Shown piece by piece: positions 46,892 through 58,578 of a stretch of 64,000 bases of DNA (positions within the stretch are counted from its first letter, which is position 1; each line of letters starts with the position of its first letter). The translations under genes were made by a program, and so were the position numbers. The DNA is from Pholiota molesta (taxonomy: Eukaryota; Basidiomycota; Agaricomycetes; Agaricales; Strophariaceae). The stretch spans positions 62,001 through 126,000 of the forward strand of contig JACGCK010000109.1 of NCBI GenBank assembly GCA_014925825.1. The letters run 5' to 3'. The notes beneath the pieces are model-generated. The model did no database searches. It was not told the DNA's origin and saw only the letters and a program-made list of their open reading frames with translations.

Positions 46892-49388
46892 ATGGACATG
46901 GCTCCTCTCCAGAGCTTGCTCTTCAAGCCCACCACACCACACCAACCAATAGCTATTCTCATGTTGATAGAAAACTCCCTTGCTATGTCACAAATCTGGC
47001 CAGATCTACGAGATCAGTACGTTACCCGCGTTGTCGAAACAGCCACCTCCGCCAACGTCGCTACAACCCCGGTATGTGCTCTAATTGCTAGTAGCTCTAG
47101 TTCTCAATATCTTATTGCTACTCGTAGATCACAGTGTCGGTACTTGAAAGTTACCCTTGCCAAGATCATGGTGCAAACCCTTCTCTCCCTCGACAGTATA
47201 GCGGAAATCATGATGCCCTCGGAGACTTGAAATTCAATCACAACCCTGATAACAAGATTTCCATCGGTCGTATCAACAGTTGTGTCGATGTGAGTATCTA
47301 CGAACTTGATCCATAATCCACGCGTACAGAATGTTATCCTACAGTTTCTTGACTCGTTCAAATACCAAGGCCAACCAGCAGCTTTACACCTCATCATCGT
47401 AGCCGCGACCCCGCCATCCGACGACAGTAATGAAGCGTGTGTTTCGCCAGGTGAATACTCCCCATGGATTTTTCTCGCTAAAAAGATGGCAGAGGTAAGG
47501 TATTTTTGGCTTTGAGAAACGTGCCTATATTGATCGAGATCCGTTGTCTTGTCGCCAGAGGAGTATACATTGCCACATTGTCGTGAGTCCTCAAAATGCT
47601 ACGGGCTCGCTGACGACGTTATTTGAAGAGACAGTGAGTTCGCCAGCATTACAAGTCCTTTCTGTTTGCGGGCAGTTAGGCCTTTTAGCGGTCGCCAACA
47701 CTGAAAATCATTAGCTTCGGATGCAGGCAAATATCGAGGAGCAACTATATCCCCCAGTCGATCCTTCCAAGGTCATACTCCGCCTATCAGCAAAACCAAA
47801 CCATCAGATCCAACAGGCTTACAGCGATTCAGGTCAGTCACTGACGAACATCTGAATTCTTGTACACTGACGTCTTTTTTTTTTTCTCCTCCGCGGATTG
47901 GGCAGCATCGTCCAACTTATATGTACGTAAAAATTATGATCTCACTTTATTTCTATCTTTAACAGTTGTCTTTTGAACTATTTAGTCCCCTCCCGAGCGA
48001 TTACATGCGAATCTTCCTCGAAGAAGTTCGTATCCTGCCGACAATTCTTACTCGGACGCTTTTGCCACACCAGCTCCCACCGATGGGGAAGCGCCGAGCC
48101 TTGTTTCCCAGCTGCAACAGGTCCATGGCCTCACCAAAAAGAAGGTATACGGTGCCAAGCCTGTCCGCCAGCCGTTCTTTCGTGAGGAACGCATTCAGAA
48201 CAAATACGCGAAGGCCCCATCACTATTGACCATGCCTCCACCTGTGGTAGATCAAGCGCCTTCTCCTACAGCGGGCGGGAAAGTCCTATCGCACTCAAGG
48301 GCCGATCGTATAGCTCGCGTCGGCCAGTCAAGTCCTACGGAGACCCATTCTCGCCGTCAGCACGGCTGGCCAAGACGAGGATCCCGGTTGTCCACGCCTG
48401 AATCTGAGAATATGGCGTGGTCCTCATCTCCTTCGACATACCACGATACCTCGCCTGGAAGCACATATGTTTCTTCCATGTCCTCGGATATTTCCTCGCC
48501 GGTAACTCCCGTGACCTCTATGGAAGATATTTACCATGGACTTCCAAAAGTATTCCTTCGACGGCTTCGACCACGGCTATTCATGGAATGGCCCATTCGA
48601 TGAATGTGTATCAAACAGGAGGTATGCCGGAACCGAGTTGGTCTCAGCAGCAATCACAGCCGCCATACGGCGATGGGTATGGTGCGGTTTCGCAATCGTA
48701 CTTCCCACCAATGCTCCCGCCTCCGCAATATTTCTCTAATAGAGGTGAGCTAGTGCAGCAAAATGACCTCCAAATTCCGCCACCTGAGCAGACTGTGCAA
48801 CTTTCTGTTCCATCTTCTCTGCCTGATTCGTCATATACTTCATACGGGACCGAACAACAATCAACCATTGTTCGCCCTCAAGTATCTACCCTGATACCCG
48901 CGTCCTCTACAAATACCAGCGCTACTTCCGGCCCTGAATCTACTATCACGGTACATGGAAGTACACGACATGCTGCGCCCAAAAGGCGCCCTTCCCAGGA
49001 GGATGAAGAGCGGTTCACGTTCAGCCAGGACTTCGTCGCCGCCACTGCCGTCCTCTTCGAGGCGGAAGTCCTGCCCGCCTATCCTAACTACCCCGGGATG
49101 AGCTCAGGGCTGTCAACGCGCAGCGGCATGCAGGCGGCGCTCCCCCGCCCGCCCCCGGAGCGCAGACGGGTGAGCTCTACGCGTCGAGGATTCGGAGCGG
49201 CTATCCGACCCACCAACCGTTGACTTCGTCAGGTGGTATGGCATCCGGGCCGACGCATTCACATATGCATCCTGTTCATGGTTATGGTGCATCATCGGGC
49301 CCAATGGCAGGGCGCGCGCCATATCCGAGCTACAATCCCCTGCGTACCCCCGCAGTACAATTCTTCTCTCACCGGTTGGGCCGGTTAA
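46892..49388 (+). CDS. Mediator subunit 25-like VWA protein, frame broken at the 3' end
   Basis: Seven exons read cleanly at the 5' end (46892-47071, 47128-47289, 47330-47494, 47559-47633, 47715-47832, 47906-47922, 47986 onward). The VWA-like part holds LIENSLAMSQIWPDLRDQYV, VSVLESYPCQ, NPDNKISIGRINSCVD, LHLIIVAATPPSDDS, CHIVVSPQNATGSLTTLFEE and VDPSKVILRLS, as in Med25 N-terminal domains, which dock transcription activators to Mediator. A basic segment LQQVHGLTKKKVYGAKPVR and a Ser/Pro/Gln-rich tail follow. In the tail the frame changes three times: near 48546-48549 (AAAA), near 49125, and at 49347-49351 (CCCCC). Adding one base at each gives a smooth tail ending YNSSLTGWAG at 49388. Identity as the true Mediator subunit is likely but not proven. 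Confidence 0.7.
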
Positions 49389-50291
49389 ATTACTTGTGTG
49401 GTCGTACATCCGACGTGTAAGACGTGTACTACTTACCATCCCAACCCCCCAGTCTATCCCCCGCACCAAATTGACTCTACTCGGACACTGAAGTTGCCAC
49501 TCGCTCTCCGTTTTTGATTGTATTACTATCCATGCCATCTCATTTATCTCGCTGTGCTTTCCACTTCTTTTTTTTTCCTTTGGCTCTCTCAATCTTGTGT
49601 TTGTAGGTCTTGCAGTTGGTATCATCCTGGACTCCTCATGGTCTCTATTGTTGTCATATTTTCTTTTTTGGATTTTGTTGTGGGTACTACATGCTGCCGC
49701 ATACTACTGGTTGCTTGTTGCATTGCTTCTTGCTTCAATACTCTCGTCATTGCAACTCCAATGCTGCAGAGGGCATTAACAGAAACAAATGTCCTTTCCA
49801 TACAAATGCTCGCTGTCAATTATGATCTGCATCACGAAAAACATAAGTGAAATTAGGTCTGTCTGTTAAACTTTAGAGTTGGAAATGAAATTTCGTCACG
49901 CCGGCACCGCCAAAATAAACACATAGAGGGCCCGAGATTTGTGTCCTAGTTTTGAGTACGTGATCTCAGATTTCTTCCTTGAATGAATGGGTGTGCAGAT
50001 TCGAACGATCTTCCACCTTCTTTCGGCCGTCATAGTGGAGCGCCATGCCGACCGCTTCCCTCGCACTTCCAACTTCCAAGATAGACTCTGGGAGACTACG
50101 AGATGGTTGGCTGAGCGTGAATCGGAATAGAACGGTGTGAACCTTTTCTGTTGCGAACGAAAACAGAGTGCTTGAAAACGGAGACGCGAATGCCTTACAA
50201 TTATGCGGAGGATATATAGACACATTCTACAATAATACAGCAGCGTCACCAGAAACGCGAGGGGAAAAAGCGGACCGAATGTACAACACAC
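49389..50291. other. Intergenic between convergent genes
   Basis: 3' flanks; T-rich at about 49565-49580. No gene recognised. Confidence 0.4.
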
Positions 50292-52100
50292 TCATTGCGA
50301 CTGCTCCGAGTAGATCTACAACACAAAAAGGCCGAGTCAGCACCATGTAAGCAATATCCATCAAGCGCGATGGGCGCCACGTCGATGACGCAGGAAGGAA
50401 GGGAATGAGGATGTGAACGAACGCACCTTGATTGTCTTGTCTGCACCACCCGTGATCAGCCGCGTGCCAGTTTGGTCGAATGTCGAGCAGAAGACACCCG
50501 CCTCGGCCTCGAGCGAGCCGGGCTGGGGCACGTCTTCCATGTTCTGGAAGGGCGTGCCCGTGGCGTAGTCCCAGAATGTCAGGGAACCGTTGTCGCCTGT
50601 GGAGAGAGAAAAAGAAGTGTGAGTCAGGTTTCGTTATCACCACAAGGAGCAAAGGAGGGATAGAAGAAGAGGGAAGAAAAAAATAGAAGCCCTTACCTCC
50701 AGAGAAAAAGACTCCCTCGGCGTTTACCGAGAGCGTGTTGATGATCGCGTTGTGCCCGCTGAAGTTGAACACGAATGCGCCTTCGGGGCACTTCCACTTT
50801 TTGATGTTGTTTCCACCCGCTGAGCCGGACGCAAAAGAATACTCGGTCGGGTGGATCGCCAGCGCGCGCACGGACTTCTTGTGGTGTGTTAACGTCGTCA
50901 TCGTCTTGCCTGCTGCGAGATCCCATAGTCTGTGAGAGAAAACAAATGATGAACATAAAGGTAATTGCTATTTTGGAATGAGAACGGACCTGACGGTGGA
51001 ATCCATGCTACCAGTGATGACTTGTGGGTCTGACTCCTGGCATTTTACGTCTGCGACCGTCGCTGTGTGGCCTGAGAGAACGTGGATCTGCGCCTTTGTC
51101 CGCATGTCCCAGACCCGCGCCGAGGCGTCGCGACCTGCGGTAACCAAGACGTCAAGTGTAGGGTGCAAGGATAGCGAGTACACGCCAGATAGATGGCCGT
51201 GGTAGTGGCGGATGACTTTGTTGGCTTCCAGATCCCAGCATTTCACCATCTACAATGTAGAAAAAATACAATGAGGTCAGTATTCTGGTTTCCACATTTC
51301 CCACTATGCTTAGCAGCAAATAAAGAACCAGTGACTCACTTTATCTTCTCCACATGAAAACAAGTAAGGATGCCTATTCGACACCGCCAAACCTCTCACA
51401 GTCGAGATATGACCCGTCAGCGACAGCTTCAGCTCCCCACTCGCAAGATCCCAGATCTTGATGACACGGTCGCCCGCACCCGTCGCGAACCACTTGTTGC
51501 CCGGCTCAACAGCGACACTGCGCACCCAGCCCAGATGGCCCGAGATGACGCGTGTAAGCTTCCATGGCGGGTGGTATTCGGGCTTCACGGTGCGCGTCGT
51601 TTTATGCAGGGCAAGTGCCTGTGAGAGCCTGGCGGAGGAGGCGAGTGTTGAGGGTTGGGCTTGCGGTGTTTTGTCGATGGTGGCGATCATGCGGGAGGTA
51701 TTGGAGTCGACTTCTGCATGGCCCATGAGGCAAAATTGAATTTGGACCGGAAAATAAGAGGATAGGTACGTACCGCTTGATGTGATCATTTTTACAGCTG
51801 GAGCTGGACGAGAGGGTCCGACGGGTCCTTGTTGGGACAGGAGGGCGGCAGGAAGTTCTTTGAAATCTCGGTATTCGTCATGGATCTTGACAGCCAGTCT
51901 CACTCGTGCACTGTAAGATAGAATCATATATGTTCAGAGAAATATTTCTATCAACAGAATTGTGATAGGACGCACCTTGATTCCTCTTCGACCAATATAT
52001 CTCCAGATTCTGCTGCGAATATGTCCCTCGTTCGTTTGGCACTTCTCCGGTGCAGCGATTCCAGAGGTGGAAGAGCAGCTGTTGTTGTCGTTGTCGCCAT
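50292..52100 (-). CDS. PRP46: Pre-mRNA-splicing WD40 protein PRP46/PLRG1
   Basis: Seven exons (52100-51976, 51910-51774, 51713-51340, 51249-50990, 50929-50697, 50596-50427, 50315-50292) sum to 1323 nt, 440 residues. A helical N-terminal part ([20 protein letters not shown]) is followed by seven WD40 repeats beginning with [20 protein letters not shown] and [13 protein letters not shown], then [65 protein letters not shown] and [16 protein letters not shown]. The end is DKTIKIYSEQSQ. PRP46 belongs to the Prp19-associated complex of the active spliceosome. The last exon is only 24 nt. The gene shares a 285-bp divergent promoter with TFIIS. Confidence 0.95.
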
Positions 52101-52385
52101 TCCGTAGACTGTGTCCCAGTGTCTAACAAGATCTTGCAGTCGAACAATGAAAGTATTGAAACGATGAACGAGCACAGACGACGGCCAGCGTCAAGAGTAT
52201 TTGCATGTGTTTGGCAAGAGCCTTGCGGAGTGATGGGAGGTCGCTTGTATGGATGCCACTAACACTTGGCCCAGCACATACCGAGTACTGAAGGTGTATG
52301 CCCGCAATCCGTGCAGAAGGAATTGAGAAAAGCGTCGTAGTCGTTCATACCGTCAATAGCAGCCTGTAGAATCTCTAGTACAGCC
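52101..52385. promoter_or_regulatory. Bidirectional promoter of PRP46 and TFIIS
   Basis: 285 bp between two diverging ATGs of RNA polymerase II-linked genes. No clear TATA box. Joint control is an inference from spacing only. Confidence 0.5.
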
Positions 52386-53860
52386 ATGTCGGACGTGATA
52401 GAGCTCAAAAAGACAGTGAAACAGTTGCAAAGCGCTGTCAACGACCAGGTATGCATATGTTTTCCTGCACGAACCCTGTCATTTCCTCGGTACTGATCCC
52501 TCTTTCTTCTTTTCTCACAGGAAACGATATCTATCCTCAATCTGCTCAAGGGAAAAAATGTTACAGAAGCAATCCTAAGGGTATGTGTTGCACATCTTTT
52601 TTTTTTCTACTCCATCCTCCTATTCCTATTCCGGTCAAGCTCACCTTGATCCAACGTATAGGAAAGCAAGATCGGGCTGGCAGTGGGCAAGCTGCGCGTG
52701 CACAAGTCCAAACCTGTCGCCGATCTCGCGAAGGACATCGTCAAGCAATGGAAGACCGCCGTGGAGAAGGCCAAAGGGAAGACGGGTGGGGCGAGCACGC
52801 CGACGCAGGCGGGGCCTGGTGCGTGCACTACTCGTACTCACAGTGGGATGGCGCTGACGGTCATTGATAGACCAAGGCGGTAAGAAGGCAGCAACGGGGG
52901 CGACGCCGATTACCCCCACGGGCGCTTCTGCGGCTTTGCGCACGTCGAAGACGGACAACGTCAAAGGTGGAACAGGCGACACTACGCGCGATAGGTGTGT
53001 CGAGGTCCTCTACGACGCCCTCGCATGCGACGCCACTGCCCGTAAGCGCTTTTTCTTTCTTTCCCGCTTCGGGTGAATATCTGACTTCTGCTATTTTTTC
53101 CTCGATGTCTCAGCCGTCGAGCTCGTGCTAGGCAAGGCGCAGGACATAGAAAAGGCGGTATACGCGAACATGGGAGGCGCCACGCCAGAGTACAAGTCTA
53201 GGATCCGCTCGCTGTTTGTCAATCTCAAGGACAAGGCCAACCCAGGCCTTCGCGCGAGCATCGTCGAGGGCAGTCTGTCGCCAGAGAAGTTTAGCACAAT
53301 GACGAGCCAGGTGGGTTTTTTTTTCTTCTTCGCCATTTTTCAGGTGCTGATGTGCGTGGTGCAGGAAATGGCTTCCGAAGAACGAAAAGCGGCGGACAAG
53401 AAGATCCAAGAGGAGAATTTCTTCAAGTCGCTCTCGGCAGCGGAGAAACAGGCAGAGACGGATGCGTTCCAGTGCTCGAGGTGCAAACAGGTTCGTGGAT
53501 CTGTGCTATAATCCTATGCGATGTAATTCTGTGTTCTAACTTATTCATTCCAGCGAAAATGTGTGTATCGTCAACAACAAACGCGGAGTGCTGATGAGCC
53601 GATGACTGTACGTCTTTTTCATTGCTACTGTACGATAATTCTGTCAGCTGAGTATCATCCTTTTTTTTAGACATTCGTCACGTATGTTCTACTATCTATG
53701 CATCTGCTCTTGCGTACTAACCGTCTTCTTTCTTTATTCCTCTCTCTCTTTTCCTGGCACTAATCAGTTGCACTGTTTGCCAAAACAAGTAAGCCATCAC
53801 TTTTCTTATCCGATTTCCATTCTAAACTAAGTGTCCTTTCTTAGATGGAAATTCTCATAG
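52386..53860 (+). CDS. DST1: Transcription elongation factor TFIIS
   Basis: Ten exons (52386-52448, 52521-52580, 52662-52818, 52871-53041, 53114-53310, 53365-53490, 53554-53607, 53671-53681, 53768-53788, 53845-53860) sum to 876 nt, 291 residues. The N-terminal TFIIS bundle (IELKKTVKQLQSAVNDQ; VGKLRVHKSKPVADLAKDIV) and the polymerase-binding central domain (DRCVEVLYDAL; YKSRIRSLFVNLKDKANPGL) are followed by the zinc ribbon. Its cysteines are C253, C256, C281 and C284, and the hairpin RSADEPMT places the catalytic Asp-Glu at D272-E273. TFIIS rescues stalled RNA polymerase II by prompting transcript cleavage. The three last exons are tiny (11, 21 and 16 nt) and all phases match. Intact. Confidence 0.97.
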
Positions 53861-54750
53861 ATATATCGCACATATATCTCTCCTTTCCTCTTCTCCCTTT
53901 TTTCGAGTCTTGCCCCGCCCCAACGCCTTGATCGCTCCGCCATTTCCTCTTTCCCTTCCTAAGTATTTTTGATGTTACTCCCATCATCAGATCTGTCCCA
54001 TAATCCGATTTATACCTCTCCTGATAGGCCCCCCAATTATGTCTTTCGCTTCCCACTTTTCTTATTGTCGTCCAGCTTCCGCCACCCACACTATCATTGT
54101 TGTCCGTAATTTTATTATATGTCGACCCTCTCTTGCGCTGCACCCGTTTGGTGCATGTATATATGTTCTTGTCTTGCGTGCGTGCATGTGTGGGCTCCGC
54201 CGCGCCCATTCATCCTGCGTTTCTACTTACTCGTACTGGCGCTGAATGTTGATACAACTTTGTTCAGTGTTCATTTATTGTGGGTTGGCATAGTTGACCC
54301 ATAATGTATGATGCATGAATGGTACATCTATTCTCTGCTCTCCCGTCAGTCCTTTCTCGTTTGCCTTTTCGTTTTCTTTTCTGATCTCCATTCCAAATCT
54401 ACTTGCCTTATCTATATCCTTGTATATTTTAATATGAAATCGATACGCGACACCTAGGCCTGGAGATGGTAGCTACATTTTATCCTTGTCGTATCTTTGG
54501 CCTAGGCCTGGCTCTGAGGATTGATGTGGTTTTAAGTATACGCCGTATGTGCAGTTCAAATTGCACGTATTGGTGGCATCATATGATCATCTGCGTTGCA
54601 TCGGACACGCTATGTACAGCACTGCACAGTGCGCACAGCCTGGGCCGCCCATAAGAACACGTCGCGGCCGGCTGTTCATGCCAAGTCCTCTGACTCCTGT
54701 GGTTGCTTAAAAGACCAGGCGCTCTCGTACCGTCTTTCTTACAGTACAAG
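53861..54750. other. Intergenic, 0.9 kb
   Basis: C/T-rich after TFIIS, then GC-richer sequence before the next start. CCTAGGCCTGG-like palindromes occur at about 54454 and 54501. No gene recognised. Confidence 0.4.
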
Positions 54751-55556
54751 ATGACCGCCCATCCCATCGCAGGATCATCCACACCTGAAGGCGGCGTCTA
54801 CGCCCCCGTCGTCGATTGGGCGCAGACACCACTTACCAAAGACTACGAAGGGCACTACGTCAAAATCCTCGACGACGTGTTCTCCCCAGAGGAATGCGCC
54901 GAGCTCGTTGCGCTGGCGGAGTCCGCCGCGGAGTGGAAGCAGGCCGCGGTGCACTATGGGTTAGGCGCCGATCAGAATTATGTGGACAAGGATTATCGGG
55001 ACAGTGATAGGATTTTGCGCTTTGACAACGCGGCGGCGGACAAGCTGTATGCGAAATTGAAGCCGTATGTGCAGGAGCTTGTCAAGATCCAGGCAGGCGA
55101 AAAGTGGGAGGGGATCGTCGGTGCGCCAGGGCATGTCGAGGGAACATGGGAGTGTGTTGGGTATGTCTTCATGCTGGATATCTATTCGGCTTCATACAAT
55201 TTATCTGACCTTGTGGTTTCAGAATCAACGAACGCCTGAGCTTTCTCAAATATGGAACCGGGCATTTCTTCGGCCCTCATTGTGATGGCCAATTGGCACT
55301 CCCCGATGGGCGCAAAGCGCGCGTCACATTGCAGATTTACCTCGGCGAGGACGGCGTCGAGGGAGGAGCGACTCGGATATATGGGTACAAAGACCGCGTC
55401 TTCGATGTCGAGCCCAAGAAAGGGCGCGTGTTGATTTTTCAGCAGAGGGGGGTGTACCACAGTGGGGAAAAGGTGACGAAGGGGCTCAAATATACCTTGC
55501 GGAGTGATTTTATGTTCCGCCATTTAGGAGCCAAGGATGACGACTCGGATGAATGA
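54751..55556 (+). CDS. 2-oxoglutarate/Fe(II) oxygenase, prolyl-4-hydroxylase-like
   Basis: Two exons (54751-55160, 55223-55556) sum to 744 nt, 247 residues. No signal peptide, so probably cytosolic or nuclear. VKILDDVFSPEECAELVALA is the usual start of a P4H-type fold. The iron ligands are H156 and D158 in HFFGPHCDGQL and a distal H216 in RGVYHSGEKV, with a basic residue about ten positions later (K226 in GLKYTLRSDF) for 2-oxoglutarate. RVTLQIYLGED and GATRIYGY form the core strands. Family members hydroxylate prolines or other side chains; the substrate here is unknown. Fungal relatives are common and uncharacterised. Intact. Confidence 0.85.
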
Positions 55557-55799
55557 GGGCAGAATAGATATTGAGCGTATTATGGTTTGCATTGTTGTTT
55601 GTAGCAATGATCTGTATTTCAACTCTATAGTCAACATAGCGTATGTTTCTAAAACTCAAGAAAGCTCAATAAATGCCAAAAACCCATCATGAAATACCAA
55701 AAATGAACGCCCATCATCTAATCCTTTTACTTCCGAATATCTGACATCCTAAGTAGGTATTTGGTCACTGACGAATATTCGTCAATCGTTTGATCATTG
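55557..55799. other. Intergenic
   Basis: 3' flank of the oxygenase gene, nothing recognised. Confidence 0.35.
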
Positions 55800-55935
55800 C
55801 AGTTATCACCGCCTCTCCATTTTCCTTATTACATACCTTGGGCTGATAATTGGTATGAATTTTCACGGGCGCTAATTTTGGAATATCGGTAGCATACATA
55901 TTACTTGTTGTCGGTGGGGTTGGAGCTAATGGTGT
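55800..55935. repeat. Direct repeat flanking the F-box pair, left copy
   Basis: Matches 60605-60735 in the same orientation: TACCTTGGGCTG, then (A/T)TC..CACGGGCGCTAATTTTGGA versus CATGGGCGCTAATTTTGGA, then TCGG(T/C)A(G/A)CATAC. Diverged, about 120 bp. Confidence 0.65.
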
Positions 55936-56012
55936 AGTACCTTGGTAGTACCCAATACCGTATATGATTTTGATTACATTAGAACCTTTGTACATTGGTG
56001 GTCAAAAACAGC

Positions 56013-56077
56013 AAAATAAATATTGAGATCCGTAGATCTACCACTCCGGGAAAGCGTGTCATCCTTGTGCAGGGGCC

Positions 56078-56108
<31 letters not shown>

Positions 56109-56132
56109 TTCGTATGTCACCCCGAAGGGGAC
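56013..56132 (-). ncRNA. U6 spliceosomal snRNA-like sequence
   Basis: On the minus strand the U6 core is exact: AATTGGAACGATACAGAGAA, then GATTAGCATGGCCCCTGCAC and AAGGATGACACG. This includes the ACAGAGA box that pairs with the 5' splice site and the AGC that pairs with U2. A 5' hairpin ATGTCCCCTTCGGGGTGACAT precedes it. The RNA start is near 56132. The 3' part is unusual: after GACACG comes CTTTCCCGGAGTGG and no T-run until TTTT at 56016-56013, and no clear TATA box is seen upstream. It may be the functional gene with a divergent end or a pseudogene copy. Confidence 0.85.
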
Positions 56133-56313
56133 ATAAAGTGCTATGTCATGTAGAAGCACTTGAACAGGATTTTGTATTTTGTTTGGTCCGCGGGGTGAGC
56201 GCTACACAGCCACTCAAAAAATGGCGCTGCCGCGGCACAGTCACTCCACACCTGCCGCCCGCACCAACTTGACTGACATACCAACTAGTGAAATCTGGCT
56301 CACACAGCGCGTC

Positions 56314-58094
56314 ATGGTGAGTGCAATTCACACTGAAGTTTCTTTTTTCTCATACAAGAAGCCTCGCAGGCAGCATTTGATACCCATTTTGCAGATAAGC
56401 TCGGCACGAACTATGTTCCTTCGTCGCAGGACAGAGATTACATCAGGAACCTCCTAGTGGAGCCTCAAAACCGATTAACGCAGCTGGATTCCAAGATTTC
56501 CGAGCTTGAACAGGTGCTGGAAACCCTAAAGCAGGAGAGACATCTTCTGGACGATAAGATTCAGCAGTACCACCATCTACTCTCCCCCGCCCGCCGCTTA
56601 CCGGATGACATGCTGCGGGAAATATTCCTCGCCTGCCTTCCAAACACGCACAACGCCGTCATGGATCGCGAAGAAGCTCCACTTCTGTTAGGCCTTGTAT
56701 GCAGCCACTGGAGGCTTCTAGCGTATAGCACACCTGGTTTATGGGCGACGCTTCACATCCCATATCCTGCACTCCGATACGGTGTAACACTCAGTGCGAA
56801 AGGGACCAAAGTTCCTGACGCCTACAATGACTGTATCGAGAAACATCTCACTGCTGTATGGGATTGGCTTACTCGTTCCGGGTCGTGCCCGCTTTCCATT
56901 TCCTTCCGGATGCCCTTTAATCATGCGTCTCGATTACCTGCCCTGATCCTTCACTCATATATTTCTATCATGTCGCGCTTCTCTCAGCGCTGGCATAGTT
57001 TGGATCTGACCCTCCCGGCTGGCGGCGTTTCCAACTTACTGGCATCTATACCAACAACATCCGTTTCCATCCTGACGCATCTTCGTCTGGAATTTTCGAG
57101 CGGAATGTCTGCAGAAGAGGCCGAAGAATGGAAAACCAGCGGTCTATTACATGCACCGCGACTCCGTGCTCTAGACATCAGCTATGTCCCCTTCCGGCCA
57201 AGTCATCTACCAGCTAACTCCTGGTCTCATCTCTCGTCGCTCAACTTGATTCACTTTTATCACTTTCCGGCAGACAGAAATTTTGCCACCATCCAAGAGG
57301 CCTACAATATTCTTAGCAGATGTTCTAGGCTGACGCATTGTGCCTTGGACATTTTTGGTGGTTCTCTTGACCCAATTCCAACAGGCTGTATATCACTTCC
57401 ATTCCTTAAATCACTATGCATCATTGAATCATGTCCTTCAATCTCGACATTATTTGAATCCTTCGCCACTCTTCCTGAACTTCGGGGAGTATCCTACCAT
57501 ACTAGGGAACCTCCTTCATATGAGCGACAATCTCCTTTGATCACTCTCCTCGCTCGTACCAATCAAATCACTTATCTTTCGAGTGATCTCAATTCTTTCA
57601 CCCTGCGCGACCTCAACGCCATATTTGCACTTCTCCCGAATTTGACACACCTCGTTAACGAGGGCTCACACATTGCAGCCGTCCTTAATGGTTTACCGGC
57701 AAGTTTCAGCGTCGAAAAGGTGTTGCTTGACCTGTTGGTTTCAGTCTCACTCAGCAGCGGGGAAATGTTCTGTCCGCGTCTGCAAATGGTGCATATCAAC
57801 AAGTTACATCGGCTTAGCGATGCCGATATTCTTTCTTTCATTCAAAGCAGAATGAGTGCTGGCAAGTCTTTGACTGGGAGCATCGAACCACTCAGAGAAT
57901 TTCGCACAAAGGTTTTCCGGGCGATGGAAATTGACATCCGAGCTGAACTTTTGGATTATGTTGAAGCTGGGACATTGAAGCTAAACATTGTCTATCAGCC
58001 TAGGCCCATCTACCACAAACCACGATTCGAGCCCCACAGCAGCCTTACGGTGACGGCGGTCCCAGAAATCGTTCAAGTATGCCATGATTGTTGA
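56314..58094 (+). CDS. F-box protein, tandem copy 1 (575 aa)
   Basis: Exon 1 (56314-56316) is the start codon alone; exon 2 (56370-58094) begins AAFDTHFADKLGTNYVPSSQ. Total 575 residues. A coiled coil follows at about residues 30-70 (ISELEQVLETLKQERHLLDD), then the F-box RRLPDDMLREIFLACLP and VCSHWRLLAYSTPGLWATLH, and a long leucine-rich tail. This coiled-coil plus F-box layout is one of the commonest expanded families in Agaricomycetes. It should connect substrates to SCF ubiquitin ligase through Skp1. The next gene is a close copy with the same length and the same ATG-only first exon, so the pair arose by recent tandem duplication. Start choice rests on the shared splice site and the typical N-terminal sequence. 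Confidence 0.85.
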
Positions 58095-58139
58095 TACATT
58101 ATTACAAACTTTGGCCTATAACACCTTATCGTTCTCATT
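58095..58139. other. Short spacer
   Basis: 3' flank of F-box copy 1. Confidence 0.3.
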
Positions 58140-58400
58140 GAATACTTATGGTCAGCGTTGGGTCAGCGCCGAGTTTGGCTTGCGGGGACATGAAAAGAAT
58201 TTGAAATGTATTCATCGCTAATACTGCTCTGCGACTCAAGATTCGGCGTCAGCACGCGGTTGATAACAAAAAAATTCCGGCCACTGAATGCCCATTCTCT
58301 GCTTCGGCGTTCCTTCCTATACACGCGTCAGAAAAGAATGAAAATGAATATCAGGTCTGAGGTTGACGCTCAGAAAATCCTTGAACGCTGTAAAATCACT
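58140..58400 (+). repeat. Dispersed repeat, copy B
   Basis: Inverted partner of 3511-3770; anchors are given there. It sits between the two F-box copies. Copy B carries several small changes, so no common open frame survives apart from the short peptide YTRQKRMK. Confidence 0.7.
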
Positions 58401-58578
58401 ATTAAATTAGAATAAAATTATAATAGACGATCTGTCAATCTTGAATCCACTACACATTGGCTGCCGCGGCCCGCGGCACAGTCACTACGCGGCGCAGTCA
58501 CCCAACAGTCACCAGGTGCGCACCAACTTGACTGACATACCAACTAGTCTCTTGCTAATTTGGCTCATACAGCGCGTC

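Noticed and set aside
49518..49850. Hydrophobic frame after the Mediator-like gene
   Set aside because: T-rich 3' flank, several overlapping frames in all phases; typical of untranslated sequence.
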